28,417 nt of DNA from a virus (IMGVR_UViG_3300042319_000078:1-28417); one strand, 5' to 3'. Shown: positions 11,860-20,025, counted from the stretch's first letter. Notes: generated by a model not told the origin, from the letters alone. Numbers and translations: made by a program.

Positions 11860-12010
11860 CATATTCGCAACGTGCAAAGAGGAGCAAATAGCAGGATATT
11901 CTTGTTATTCTTTTGTTATTGATGGATGTAGCCACTATGTATTTGGCGAAACACAAGAACAGGCATTTGATTATTTAGCAGACTTAATAAATAAATATGG
12001 CGAAAGTTAG
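11843..12010 (+). CDS. Small hypothetical protein with non-ATG start (55 aa)
   Basis: The frame between ninG and the next gene has no ATG. A TTG at 11843, inside the ninG end, gives 55 residues including FATCKEEQIAGYSCYSFVID, CSHYVFGETQEQAFDYLADL and a final INKYGES. The alternation of strands and a C-terminal helix looks protein-like and fills an otherwise empty 137-base gap. Its stop overlaps the next ATG (at 11997) by 14 bases. The start choice is uncertain. Confidence 0.4.
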   Translation: MIDTSNIFATCKEEQIAGYSCYSFVIDGCSHYVFGETQEQAFDYLADLINKYGES

Positions 12011-12116
12011 TAACGGCAACAAGGTAACATTTGGTAAAAGAAAAACAGGAAAGTATAAAAAGACATCTGGTCCAAAGGATAAGCCAGTTAAACCTTATAA
12101 ACAACAAGGCAGATAA
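11997..12116 (+). CDS. Small basic protein (39 aa)
   Basis: Encodes a Lys/Gly-rich peptide (MAKVSNGNKVTFGKRKTGKY and on to a PYKQQGR end) with no hydrophobic core, probably nucleic-acid binding or disordered. The stop overlaps the next ATG (TAATG), and the start overlaps the preceding small frame. Small Lys-rich genes of this type are frequent near ninG-like genes in Bacteroidota phages, as far as I recall. Function unknown. Confidence 0.5.
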   Translation: MAKVSNGNKVTFGKRKTGKYKKTSGPKDKPVKPYKQQGR

Positions 12117-12307
12117 TGAAAGATACATACGGAAAGAAGCTATATACCTGCAAGTGTGGTACAATTACCGAAGGATATGTATGGTTCGGTAAAATTAAAG
12201 AAACCCAATTTGAATGTACGAAATGTGGCAAATGGGTTGGATATGACAATTTAGAAAAGAAAGTAGATAGTATTATTTCAATACGAACACCAACAAAAAA
12301 CCGATAA
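12116..12307 (+). CDS. Small zinc-ribbon protein (63 aa)
   Basis: Two Cys pairs, C-K-C-G near residue 12 and C-T-K-C-G near residue 34, separated by about 20 residues with aromatic residues (YVWFGKIKET), form a likely zinc ribbon; a WVGYDNLEKK helix follows. It is coupled on both sides by TAATG overlaps to its neighbours, including the ParB-like gene. It may bind DNA or another protein. No specific family is named. Confidence 0.6.
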   Translation: MKDTYGKKLYTCKCGTITEGYVWFGKIKETQFECTKCGKWVGYDNLEKKVDSIISIRTPTKNR

Positions 12308-12831
12308 TGAACATCAACGAAATCAAACCTAATCCAAATAACCCAAGAATTATCAAGGATGACAAGTTTAAAAAGCTGGTTAAGTCAATCCAAGACTTCC
12401 CACAGATGCTTGAACTTAGACCTATTGTAATAGATGAGAACAATATTGTTTTAGGTGGCAATATGCGTCTAAAGGCTTGTATTGAAGCTGGGTTAAAAGA
12501 CGTACCTGTAAAACAAGCAAAAGACCTAACACAGCAACAAAAGAATGAATTTATTATAAAAGATAATGTTGGATTTGGTGAATGGGATTGGGATGATTTA
12601 GCAAATAATTGGAATGTTGATGATGTTTTAGAATGGGGATTAGATATACCAAACTTTATTATTGAACCAAGTTTAGATGAATTAACAGGAGTAGAAAAAA
12701 ACAATCCGCCAATCATTAAAATTACATTTGATAATGTAGAACAATTGCAAGAAGCAGAAAATGATATAAGAGAATTAATTGATAGAAAATACAAAGGAGC
12801 ATATTTTTCAGTATCAGCAGGTGAATTATGA
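12307..12831 (+). CDS. ParB/sulfiredoxin-like domain protein
   Basis: A 174-residue protein whose first 70 residues fit the ParB N-terminal fold: INEIKPNPNNPRII, a helix 'FKKLVKSIQDFP', LRPIVIDENNIVLGGNMRLK (49-56 being the box that corresponds to G-x-R-R-L-x-A), then AGLKDVPVKQA. Middle segments are Trp/Asp-rich (GFGEWDWDDLANNW). The C-terminus KYKGAYFSVSAGEL is characteristic of phage members next to terminase genes. These proteins may bind or cut DNA or hydrolyse CTP; which applies here is unclear. It overlaps the Mom-like gene by four bases. Confidence 0.85.
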   Translation: MNINEIKPNPNNPRIIKDDKFKKLVKSIQDFPQMLELRPIVIDENNIVLGGNMRLKACIEAGLKDVPVKQAKDLTQQQKNEFIIKDNVGFGEWDWDDLANNWNVDDVLEWGLDIPNFIIEPSLDELTGVEKNNPPIIKITFDNVEQLQEAENDIRELIDRKYKGAYFSVSAGEL

Positions 12832-13460
12832 GATTAGAATTAGCATCAAATAAAGCAGTAAAGTTTGCTTGTTTAAACTTTCATTATGCAAAATCTATAC
12901 CTGTAAATACAATAGGATTTTCTGTATTTAATAATAAAAATGAATGGTGTGGAGTAATTTTATATGGTACAGGTGCAAATAATCATATTGCAATGACATT
13001 TGACTTAAATCAAGGTCAAGTAATTGAATTAGTTAGAATGGCTTTGAATGGCAAACAAGAAAGCACATCAAAAGCATTATCTATATCATTAAAATTGATA
13101 AAAAAAGCAGTTCCATTGGCTAAATTAATTGTTAGCTATGCAGACAAAGACCAAGAACATACAGGAGTAATATATCAAGCTACAAATTGGTTTTATATAG
13201 GTGCATCACTTGAAAACAAAAAAGATGGCAGTTTTATTATTGATAACAAAAGAATACACGGAAAAACTTTATCTGATAAATGTAAAAGGTATGGATTTAA
13301 TAAAAATATAGATAACATAAAAATTGTATATAAGACTAATAATATTATAGAATATATAACAAAAGGCAAATTAAAATATATTTATCCCTTATATAATTCA
13401 ATGTTACCTTTGTGTAATAAATTAAAAAAGGATTATCCTAAAAAAGCGGTTATAGCATAA
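12828..13460 (+). CDS. Mom-like DNA-modification protein (GNAT-type fold)
   Basis: A 210-residue protein with the pattern of phage Mom-like acetyltransferase relatives: LNFHYAKSIPVNTIGFSVF at about 16-34, GVILYGTGANNH, and SYADKDQEHTGVIYQATNW at 103-121 followed by FYIGAS. In phage Mu, Mom adds a carbamoylmethyl group to adenine and shields DNA from restriction; members of this family often sit beside ParB-like genes, as here. The gene is richer in AAT/AAA/ATA codons than its neighbours, suggesting separate acquisition. The chemistry in this phage is inferred. Confidence 0.75.
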   Translation: MRLELASNKAVKFACLNFHYAKSIPVNTIGFSVFNNKNEWCGVILYGTGANNHIAMTFDLNQGQVIELVRMALNGKQESTSKALSISLKLIKKAVPLAKLIVSYADKDQEHTGVIYQATNWFYIGASLENKKDGSFIIDNKRIHGKTLSDKCKRYGFNKNIDNIKIVYKTNNIIEYITKGKLKYIYPLYNSMLPLCNKLKKDYPKKAVIA

Positions 13461-13544
13461 AAGTAATGCATTAGTCATTCCAGACTAAATAAGGCAGGGC
13501 AGTACTGACCTTACCGCTCAAATACAACGAGAAATCAACGAAGT
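13461..13544. other. Intergenic gap with two hairpins before the terminase genes
   Basis: This 84-base gap holds a perfect hairpin TTAGTC-ATTCCA-GACTAA (13471-13488) and a second imperfect one with AAGG/CCTT arms around the palindrome CAGTACTG (about 13491-13515). It immediately precedes the small terminase gene, the usual position of packaging-recognition sites or of a late-operon leader. No -7 element is apparent. The role is open. Confidence 0.35.
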
Positions 13545-13892
13545 ATGGCAAATGAAGAAAATTTAAAGGCATTCCCAAAAGGGGTAAGCGGAAACCCTAA
13601 CGGCAGACCTAAAGGCGTTCCTAATAGCAAGACAAGGCTTTTGCGTTTATTGGAGTTGGTTACTAAGGTACGCAACCCAGTAACAGGCGAAGATGAGGAG
13701 TTTACAATAGCAGAGCAATTAGATATGCAGATCATAGCTAAGGCGAGGAAGGGCGATTTAAAAGCCTATGAGATACTATTAGACCGATTAGAAGGCAGAC
13801 CTAAACAAACAACCGACATCACCGCTGACATTAAGGGTAATGTGCAAATCACAATAGAACCAGATGCAGATTGTCAACCAATTAAAGATTAA
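13545..13892 (+). CDS. Small terminase subunit-like protein (DUF5681-type N-terminus)
   Basis: The 115-residue product begins with FPKGVSGNPNGRPKGVPNSK, the GNPNGRPKG hallmark of DUF5681 and small-terminase-like phage proteins. A helical region follows (RLLRLLELVTKV, FTIAEQLDMQIIAKARKGDL) and then YEILLDRLEGRPKQTTD. Small terminases bind the pac or cos site and feed DNA to TerL. It overlaps the TerL start by 29 bases. The call is supported by both the N-terminal motif and gene order. Confidence 0.75.
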   Translation: MANEENLKAFPKGVSGNPNGRPKGVPNSKTRLLRLLELVTKVRNPVTGEDEEFTIAEQLDMQIIAKARKGDLKAYEILLDRLEGRPKQTTDITADIKGNVQITIEPDADCQPIKD

Positions 13893-15030
13893 GGCTACTC
13901 CTGTCTTCTATGCTAATAAAAAGGCATACGAGGAAGGTTATCCTATAATATGCAATGAAGGTGGGTCAAGATCAAGTAAAAGCTATTCGGTTGTTCAGTT
14001 ACTAATTCACATAGCAATAAGCAATCCTAACATAAGGATTTCAATGGTATCGCATTCACTCCCACATATTAAGCGAGGAGTTTACAGGGATTTTAAAAAT
14101 ATACTTGAGCAATGGAACATATGGGATGAAAAGGATTTCCGATATACTGATTTTATTTATACGTTTAAGAACGGATCATACATTGAGTTATTTGGATTAG
14201 AAGACCCTGACAAAGCAAAAGGACCAGCAAGGGATATACTATTCGTAAACGAGGCAAACCTTATTAGCAAGGCTTTATTCGACCAGCTATTGATTCGTAC
14301 AACAGGACAATCATTCTTAGATTGGAATCCTGCTGACTTTATTTCTTGGGTATATGAGGTAGCTGATAACCCAAAGAACAAGCGCATACATTCCACCTAT
14401 CTAAACAATATCACTAACCTAAGCGATAGTCAAATAAGAAACATTGAGCAGTACAAAGATTTGCCTGATGACTTTATGTGGAAAGTTTATGGCTTAGGAG
14501 AACGAGGATCGGCAAAAGAAATCATTTATACTCAATGGAAACAATATGATGAAGCGCCTGATGGGGATGTGTTTTACGGATTGGATTTTGGTTACGTTCA
14601 CCCAGCTGCACTTATAAAGGTTACTCACTACGAAGGACAAAACTACTTTGAGGAAATAGTTTATCAAAGCGGACTTACTTTGAGTGATCTATCAAGATTG
14701 ATTAAAGAGAAGCTACCAGAAAGAGCAACTATCTATGCGGATGCAGCCGAACCTAAGTCTATTGAGGAACTATATAGACAAGGGTTTAACATTAAACCAG
14801 CGCAGAAAGATGTATGGGCAGGTATTGTAAAGATGAAGTCTTATCCTATAAACTTGCACTACAATAGCAAAAACCTAAGAAGGGAGTTTATGTCTTACAA
14901 ATGGAAAAAGGATAAAAACGATAATGTAATAGAAGAACCAGTAAAGGCAAATGATGACTTGATGGATGCTTGTAGATATGCCGTGTTTACACACTTAACC
15001 AAGCTAAAATTTGAGGTGTCGGTATTTTAG
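13864..15030 (+). CDS. terL: Terminase large subunit (packaging ATPase/nuclease)
   Basis: A 388-residue TerL. The ATPase domain has a P-loop variant GGSRSSKS at residues 33-40 and Walker B DILFVNE at 124-130. The C-terminal RNase H-like nuclease has GLDFGY with Asp241, YADAAEP with Asp293 and NDDLMDA with Asp365/Asp368 as metal ligands. It pumps DNA into the prohead and cuts it. The GGSRSSKS loop is typical of the phage T5/SPP1-like terminase_3 group. The length is complete though on the small side. It overlaps the small terminase gene, as packaging pairs often do. Confidence 0.95.
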   Translation: MQIVNQLKIKATPVFYANKKAYEEGYPIICNEGGSRSSKSYSVVQLLIHIAISNPNIRISMVSHSLPHIKRGVYRDFKNILEQWNIWDEKDFRYTDFIYTFKNGSYIELFGLEDPDKAKGPARDILFVNEANLISKALFDQLLIRTTGQSFLDWNPADFISWVYEVADNPKNKRIHSTYLNNITNLSDSQIRNIEQYKDLPDDFMWKVYGLGERGSAKEIIYTQWKQYDEAPDGDVFYGLDFGYVHPAALIKVTHYEGQNYFEEIVYQSGLTLSDLSRLIKEKLPERATIYADAAEPKSIEELYRQGFNIKPAQKDVWAGIVKMKSYPINLHYNSKNLRREFMSYKWKKDKNDNVIEEPVKANDDLMDACRYAVFTHLTKLKFEVSVF

Positions 15031-15041
15031 GATAAATTGTC

Positions 15042-15049
15042 TAACTTTG
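15042..15049 (+). promoter_or_regulatory. Possible -7 element (TAACTTTG) before the portal gene
   Basis: TAACTTTG fits TAnnTTTG and lies in the 35-base gap after terL, 16 bases before the portal ATG. No TTTG at the usual upstream distance is seen, so it is a half-match. Confidence 0.4.
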
Positions 15050-15065
15050 TTAAAATTCATATATA

Positions 15066-16448
15066 ATGGGATTACTTGACTTTTTTGGTAAAAGACAAAA
15101 ACTATCTACTGTACTACCTCAAATTCCTTTTAACGGACAAGTTGCGATACAACAAGGGATAATCACTTGGCAGGGTGGCGATAACATTAGTTTCGTTAAT
15201 GATGGTTATTCAGCAAATGATATAGTTTATTCTATCGTTAAATTAATTGCGGACAAAGCAAAACTTGCTCCGTTCCACGTTTACAGAGTGGTAGATGAAA
15301 CTTCTGCAAAGAAATATAAAGCGTTAATGAGCCAACCAGATAAGATTGAGAACTGGAAGGACGTTGAGAAGCTACATAAGAAAGCGTTTGAACTATATAC
15401 AGGTGATGCAAGATTAAACGAGTTATTAAAATATCCAAACGAAGAAGATACATTTGGCGATTTCGTAGAGGCTTGGTGTACTTTTAAGTTAGTTACAGGT
15501 AATTCTTTTATCTATGCAAAGATGATAGAAGGGGAATCTATTAATGCAGGAAAGCCTTATGAGTTGTACGTGCTTCCTTCTCAATATATGTACGTGTTAG
15601 CGGACATACAAAACTTTCCTCCAACTATTAGCGGTTACCAATTAAACTATGGTCCACTATGGAACTTTAGTAAAAAAGAGGTACTTCAAGATAAATATAT
15701 AAATTTACAATGGAACACTACGGGAAATCAGCTCTATGGACAATCACCATTGATGGCTGCTGCGAGAAACTTAACTCGTTCAAACGAAGCCAAAACTGCA
15801 GCTGTTGCTTCCTTCCAGAATGGTGGTCCAGCTGGAGTTCTATTTATGAATGATGAACGCTTTGACCCAATTAGCGGAACGCAACAAGCACAAGCACTTA
15901 AGAGAGCAGTAAGCGAGAAAGGTGGATCAGCTAACTTTAATTCTATTGCGGTTAGTGGTTACAAAGTAGACTGGAAACAAATCGGATTAAGTCCTGTTGA
16001 ATTAGATATTATTGAGAGTGAGAAGTGGGATATGAAAGCACTTTGCAATATTTACGGAGTACCTTCTCAATTATTAAATGATGCGGACAATAAGACTTAT
16101 AACAACCAAAGAGAAGGAGAGAAAGCATTGACAGTACGTTGCGCTATTCCTTTGTTAGTAGGTATTAGAGATAACTTAAATAGAAAATTACATAGTGATT
16201 GGGGTTACAGAAATAGCGATATTTATGTTGACTTTGACCCAACTGTTTACGGAGAATTAGAAGCTAACAAATCGGAGCAAGTAGAATGGTTAGATAAGGC
16301 GTGGTGGATTGCACCTAAGCAAAAGATGGATATTATGGGATTAGAGATTCCTGATTACGTTGACCAAGCTGAAATGGAGAAATTATATATTCCTTCAAGT
16401 TTACAAAGTCCAGATGAGTTCCAACCATTAACGCTACCAAATGAATAG
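15066..16448 (+). CDS. Portal protein (HK97 family)
   Basis: A 460-residue portal. Typical segments include SYSANDIVYSIV-like start (NDGYSANDIVYSIVKLIADK), LYVLPSQYMYVLAD, LYGQSPLMAAARNLTRSNEA, SFQNGGPAGVLFMND, and CNIYGVPSQLLNDADNKTYN, all matching phage portal proteins of the HK97 type. Twelve copies form the ring through which DNA enters and leaves and to which the tail joins. Its end overlaps the next gene by eight bases. Length and order are normal for the family. Confidence 0.93.
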   Translation: MGLLDFFGKRQKLSTVLPQIPFNGQVAIQQGIITWQGGDNISFVNDGYSANDIVYSIVKLIADKAKLAPFHVYRVVDETSAKKYKALMSQPDKIENWKDVEKLHKKAFELYTGDARLNELLKYPNEEDTFGDFVEAWCTFKLVTGNSFIYAKMIEGESINAGKPYELYVLPSQYMYVLADIQNFPPTISGYQLNYGPLWNFSKKEVLQDKYINLQWNTTGNQLYGQSPLMAAARNLTRSNEAKTAAVASFQNGGPAGVLFMNDERFDPISGTQQAQALKRAVSEKGGSANFNSIAVSGYKVDWKQIGLSPVELDIIESEKWDMKALCNIYGVPSQLLNDADNKTYNNQREGEKALTVRCAIPLLVGIRDNLNRKLHSDWGYRNSDIYVDFDPTVYGELEANKSEQVEWLDKAWWIAPKQKMDIMGLEIPDYVDQAEMEKLYIPSSLQSPDEFQPLTLPNE

Positions 16449-16815
16449 TCAAGACATTTTAGATATGTTGTTTGATTTAAAGGTTGACCTAAAAGCCGAC
16501 CTTAGCGAGGTTATTGATGAAGTTTACGGCAAGTATCACGATACTGTAAATATGTCTTACTCGGAGTTAAAGGCTTGGAGTGAAACTAAATGCTCACGTT
16601 TAGCGTCATTAGATAGAAGTCCTGTAAATAGGAACTTAAATCTATTGAGCAAGAAGAAAGCGGATTGGGGTGCAAATGAAGTTAAGTCGGCAAATAGAAC
16701 GATTAGCTTTGTTAGTAGAATGAAAAATATGGAGCAAGGTAAACCTGTAAACAAAGAGTGTCCATCTAAGAGGGATATTTCCTTAAAGAACTGGGCATAC
16801 AATCCAAATAAATAA
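16441..16815 (+). CDS. Hypothetical head-module protein
   Basis: A 124-residue protein with an acidic helical start (MLFDLKVDLKADLSEVIDEV) and a conserved-looking core (NMSYSELKAWSETKCSRLAS, LLSKKKADWGANEV) and tail ISLKNWAYNPNK. The pattern recalls small proteins found between portal and MuF genes in Bacteroidota phages and, in fragments, DUF6321-type proteins; that is memory only. It overlaps the portal gene by eight bases. Function unknown, perhaps virion-associated. Confidence 0.6.
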   Translation: MNSQDILDMLFDLKVDLKADLSEVIDEVYGKYHDTVNMSYSELKAWSETKCSRLASLDRSPVNRNLNLLSKKKADWGANEVKSANRTISFVSRMKNMEQGKPVNKECPSKRDISLKNWAYNPNK

Positions 16816-16817
16816 AT

Positions 16818-17210
16818 ATGAATAACGTACAAAAGTTCGTAGAGTTAGCTAATCAGTTAATAAGCGAAATAAAGAAAACAACAGGCATTAATCGTAGTGG
16901 TATTACACAAGCTGCTTCATTGATTGGTCAAGGCAAAGTAATAAGTTCAAGAACTTGGAATAGACCTTCGGCTGCTGAAGAAAACGCATACATTGAGGAA
17001 AACGGAATGGCTGCTTATGGTAAGTGGTTTTTAGGCATTGATGCAAACGCTGATATGGAAACTAAAGAACATTGGCATTACATTTACACAAGTGATTTTG
17101 TAAACGTAGATAGAGCAGGACTTGTTGCAATTAGACAAAGAGCAGGTCAACAAGGTCAAACAGATGTATTTAATGCAGCTGGTAAGTTACTTGAAAAATT
17201 AGATGCATAA
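16818..17210 (+). CDS. Hypothetical head-module protein
   Basis: A 130-residue protein starting two bases after the preceding gene and overlapping the MuF gene by one base (ATAATG). Segments WNRPSAAEENAYIEENGMAA, YGKWFLGIDANADMETKEHW and VNVDRAGLVAIRQRAGQQGQ look folded and conserved, and the region lies between portal and MuF where accessory head proteins occur. No known motif permits a function. Confidence 0.6.
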   Translation: MNNVQKFVELANQLISEIKKTTGINRSGITQAASLIGQGKVISSRTWNRPSAAEENAYIEENGMAAYGKWFLGIDANADMETKEHWHYIYTSDFVNVDRAGLVAIRQRAGQQGQTDVFNAAGKLLEKLDA

Positions 17211-18091
17211 TGATTTGGAGCGACTATAAAAAGTTGTATGCAAACGCATTAAAAACCTATTCGCCAAAGTTCAAGAAAGAACTACAAAGGCAGGTAGATA
17301 CTTATTGCGATACCCAAGATTTAAACGCTATTAGCGACAAGAAGATAAAAAAGACCATCCAAAACCTTCATATTGCAATGGGGGTTAAGATGGCACAAAT
17401 TTCGGAGAAGAACGTATCAAAGTCGGTTAAAGGATATTTCGGACCAGAGGAGTTCAAGAGTAAGCAGACTGATTTGTTTACTTACCTTATGTTATATTAT
17501 TTAGAACAAAAAGGATTAGATAAAGTAGCTAAGGAAATAACTCAAACAACTAAAAACCAAATTCAACAATACTTAATAAAGTCGGTTGAAGAAGGTTTGA
17601 CAATGCAAGAAACAATCAAGCTATTAAGAACTGCTGGGATAACCGACTACCGAGCAGAAGTGATAGCAAGAACAGAAACAGGTAAAGCTGCAAATTATGG
17701 TTCTATGATTGGTGTAACTGCGACAGGACTTGTAACTATGAAGGAATGGATAGCAACAAGAGATGCAAGAACAAGGAGAGTACCACCAGATTCTTTTGAC
17801 CATTTTCATATGGACGGAATAAAAGTAGCTTATGATGAAAAATTTAATGTTAAGACTAAGAATGGAGGTTTTGAGCAAATGTTACATCCTTGCGACCCAA
17901 GTGGAAGTGCTGGCGATGTTATCAACTGCCGTTGTACGTTAGGATATGAAGCCGTTAGAGGCGAAGATGGAAAGCCCAAAAGGTTACAAGATAACCCACC
18001 TATGGGAGATATGGGGTTGGTTTGGAATCTAATTAATAATGTGGCTTTAATGCAAATTTCTAATTTAATAAGAGATTTGTTAGCAGATTAA
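17210..18091 (+). CDS. MuF-like head morphogenesis protein
   Basis: A 293-residue protein with the Phage_Mu_F minor head signature: ARTETGKAANYG at 153-164, MKEWIATRDARTRR at about 177-190, an HFHMDG segment, then HPCDPSGSAGDVINCRC near residue 235. MuF proteins are internal or connector head components near the portal, and some carry fused toxin domains; this one has no extra C-terminal domain beyond a short membrane-like helix (ALMQISNLIRDLLAD). It follows the portal module as expected. Confidence 0.9.
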   Translation: MIWSDYKKLYANALKTYSPKFKKELQRQVDTYCDTQDLNAISDKKIKKTIQNLHIAMGVKMAQISEKNVSKSVKGYFGPEEFKSKQTDLFTYLMLYYLEQKGLDKVAKEITQTTKNQIQQYLIKSVEEGLTMQETIKLLRTAGITDYRAEVIARTETGKAANYGSMIGVTATGLVTMKEWIATRDARTRRVPPDSFDHFHMDGIKVAYDEKFNVKTKNGGFEQMLHPCDPSGSAGDVINCRCTLGYEAVRGEDGKPKRLQDNPPMGDMGLVWNLINNVALMQISNLIRDLLAD

Positions 18092-18109
18092 AAAAAATTA
18101 ATAACTTTG
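18076..18109 (+). promoter_or_regulatory. Promoter (TTTG-N22-TAACTTTG) at the prohead protease start
   Basis: TTTG at 18076-18079 and TAACTTTG at 18102-18109 are 22 bases apart. The -7 element ends four bases before the ATG at 18114, so the transcript would be leaderless or nearly so. It would give extra transcription of the protease and major capsid genes. Confidence 0.55.
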
Positions 18110-18113
18110 TTAT

Positions 18114-18857
18114 ATGAGTAAGATTGAAAACAAAAGCTACAATGATATGATTTTGGATATAGAGCCAGAATCAAGAACAGTAAAAGCGTGTTGGTCAAGA
18201 ATTGGAAACGTTGATTTAGACAATGATATTATCGTTGCTGAAGCGTTTACCAAGACTATCAAAGAACGTGGACCAAAAGGCAAAAATATGATTTGGTCTT
18301 TAGTAGATCACAAAGCTGATATGGCACACACTTTAGGGAAGCCTAAAGAGTTATACATAGAAGGCGATATGCTTGTTGCAGTTACCGACTTAATAGAAAC
18401 TGAATGTGGCGAAGACGCTATTAAGTTATATGAAGCTGGTTTAATCAATCAACACTCAATCGGATTTAGTACGTTAAAGTCGGATGTAAACCAAAAGACT
18501 GGTGTGCGTACAATCACTGAATTAAAACTATATGAAGGTTCAGCGGTTCTTTGGGGTGCTAATCCTGAAACTCCAACATTGGGTTTTAAGGGTGAGTTCA
18601 AAGAAACAAAAGAAAATTTATCAATAAGATTAGAAAACTTAATCAAGGCATTTAGAGGTGGTACATTCACAGATGACACCTTTGCTTTGATGGAGATTCA
18701 AATAAAACAAATACAAGCTGAATTATTGGCTTTGGAAATTACTGAAACAATCACTCAACCCGCTGAAGCAGTTGAGCCGACACCAGTGGTAGAAGAAAAG
18801 AATAACGAGGAAGTATTAAAGGCAATTAAGCAATTTAACAATCTATTTAAAAAGTAA
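18114..18857 (+). CDS. HK97-family prohead protease (U35/S78), with scaffold-like tail
   Basis: A 247-residue protein. The protease core contains the catalytic residues of the herpesvirus-assemblin-like fold: His66 in SLVDHKAD and Ser115 in NQHSIGF, followed by 'LKLYEGSAVLWGANPETP' that closes the active site. From about residue 160 a helical, charged extension (ENLSIRLENLIKAF, then EITETITQPAEAVEP) looks like a scaffold or delta domain. It matures the capsid by cutting scaffold and major capsid protein. It lies two bases before the capsid gene, the usual HK97 order. Confidence 0.93.
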   Translation: MSKIENKSYNDMILDIEPESRTVKACWSRIGNVDLDNDIIVAEAFTKTIKERGPKGKNMIWSLVDHKADMAHTLGKPKELYIEGDMLVAVTDLIETECGEDAIKLYEAGLINQHSIGFSTLKSDVNQKTGVRTITELKLYEGSAVLWGANPETPTLGFKGEFKETKENLSIRLENLIKAFRGGTFTDDTFALMEIQIKQIQAELLALEITETITQPAEAVEPTPVVEEKNNEEVLKAIKQFNNLFKK

Positions 18858-18859
18858 AA

Positions 18860-19951
18860 ATGGAAAATTTAATCAATGAAATGGCTGAGAACCTTAAAGG
18901 TTTCCAAGCTAATGCAGAAGCCCAAATCAAAGAGGTGGCTGCACAAGTAACTGTTGTAAAAGACGAGTTACAAAAGCAAATCGACGGACAATTAGCTACA
19001 CAAAAGAAAGCAGCTAAGAAAGAAGTTAAATTTATGGATGAAGTTATCATGGAGAAATTAGATGGTAATTTTGAAGCAATGGAGAAGTCTTTAAAGAATA
19101 GCGGAAAATTCCGTTTAGACTTATCTGATGTTAAGACAATGACTTTAAGTGGAAACTTAACTGGTGATTCTCAAGCAACTTATGCTCCAAACCCAGCTAT
19201 CCAACCTTCTCAAAGTTTAAACTTTAGAGATTTGATCCCTACTGTTAGAAGCGAAACTGGATTGTATGTTTACTATCGTGAGAACGCTGGTTTAACTAAC
19301 AACATCGCTGCTCAAACTGAAGGTTCTGATAAAGGCGAGAACAACTACTCTTTAACTGAGGTTAAAGTTGTAAACGACTACTTAGCTGGTTTCTCTACTT
19401 TCTCTAAGCAAATGTTGAAGTCTTTACCTTTCTTGACTCAAACATTACCGAGAATGTTACAAAGAGATTTCTTCAAGGCTGAGAACGCTGCGTTCTTCTC
19501 TACTGTATCTGCTGCTGCAACAGGTTCAACTACAACTGCTGAAACTAACGATTTGTTACAATTAGTAGATTATATCGGTAACCAAAAGGCTGCAAACTTT
19601 GTACCTTCTTATGCTTTAGTATCTCAACAACAAATGGGTCGCTTATTGAAAGCAACTATTGCTGCTGGTTACTACGCTGGTGCTGGTAGTGTTATCGTAA
19701 ACCCTAATGGTGGTATCACAATCTGGGGTGTTCCAGTTGTATCTGCATCTTGGGTTACTGATGACAAAGTTTTAATCTTTGATAACAGCTACTTAGAGAG
19801 AGTTGAAGTAGAAGGTTTAGCTATTGAGTTCTCTTATGAGAATGGAGATAACTTCCAAAAGAACTTGGTAACTGCTCGTATTGAGTGTTACGAAGACATC
19901 AACTTAATGTTGACTACATCTGCAATCTTTGCTGATATGGGTAACGTATAG
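18860..19951 (+). CDS. Major capsid protein (HK97 fold)
   Basis: A 363-residue protein. The first ~100 residues are a charged coiled coil (delta domain: LKGFQANAEAQIKEVAAQVT and following) expected to be cut off by the protease. The mature region has YAPNPAIQPSQSLNFRDLIP, a TGLYVYYREN segment, an E-loop-like SLTEVKVVNDYLAGFSTFSK, and PRMLQRDFFKAENAAFF, all typical of HK97-type capsid proteins. The codon choice differs from neighbours (AAC rather than AAT for Asn, many GCT for Ala), as in highly expressed genes. A terminator follows. Confidence 0.95.
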   Translation: MENLINEMAENLKGFQANAEAQIKEVAAQVTVVKDELQKQIDGQLATQKKAAKKEVKFMDEVIMEKLDGNFEAMEKSLKNSGKFRLDLSDVKTMTLSGNLTGDSQATYAPNPAIQPSQSLNFRDLIPTVRSETGLYVYYRENAGLTNNIAAQTEGSDKGENNYSLTEVKVVNDYLAGFSTFSKQMLKSLPFLTQTLPRMLQRDFFKAENAAFFSTVSAAATGSTTTAETNDLLQLVDYIGNQKAANFVPSYALVSQQQMGRLLKATIAAGYYAGAGSVIVNPNGGITIWGVPVVSASWVTDDKVLIFDNSYLERVEVEGLAIEFSYENGDNFQKNLVTARIECYEDINLMLTTSAIFADMGNV

Positions 19952-19972
19952 TTCTAAGGATTAGTAAATAAT

Positions 19973-20001
19973 AACCCCTGCCAATTCGGTGGGGGTTTTT
20001 T
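19973..20001 (+). terminator. Rho-independent terminator after the major capsid gene
   Basis: AACCCCTGCC (19973-19982) pairs with GGTGGGGGTT (19988-19997), 10 pairs with two G-U, loop AATTC, followed by TTTT. It lies 21 bases after the capsid stop and would boost capsid over downstream gene expression. Confidence 0.9.
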
Positions 20002-20017
20002 ATTGGAATAAATTAAG

Positions 20018-20025
20018 TAATTTTG
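20018..20025 (+). promoter_or_regulatory. Possible -7 element (TAATTTTG) restarting transcription after the capsid terminator
   Basis: TAATTTTG lies 17 bases after the terminator and 12 before the ATG at 20038, a sensible place to restart transcription of the connector and tail genes. The only upstream candidate is a T-run (19997-20000) 17 bases away, so the -33 half is weak. Confidence 0.5.

Noticed and set aside
12273-12794. 173-residue minus-strand frame opposite the ParB-like gene
   Set aside because: Long but rich in Phe/Ser/Ile/Leu, typical of the reverse strand of an Asn/Asp/Glu/Lys-rich gene. The plus-strand ParB-like protein has clear motifs and tight coupling to its neighbours.
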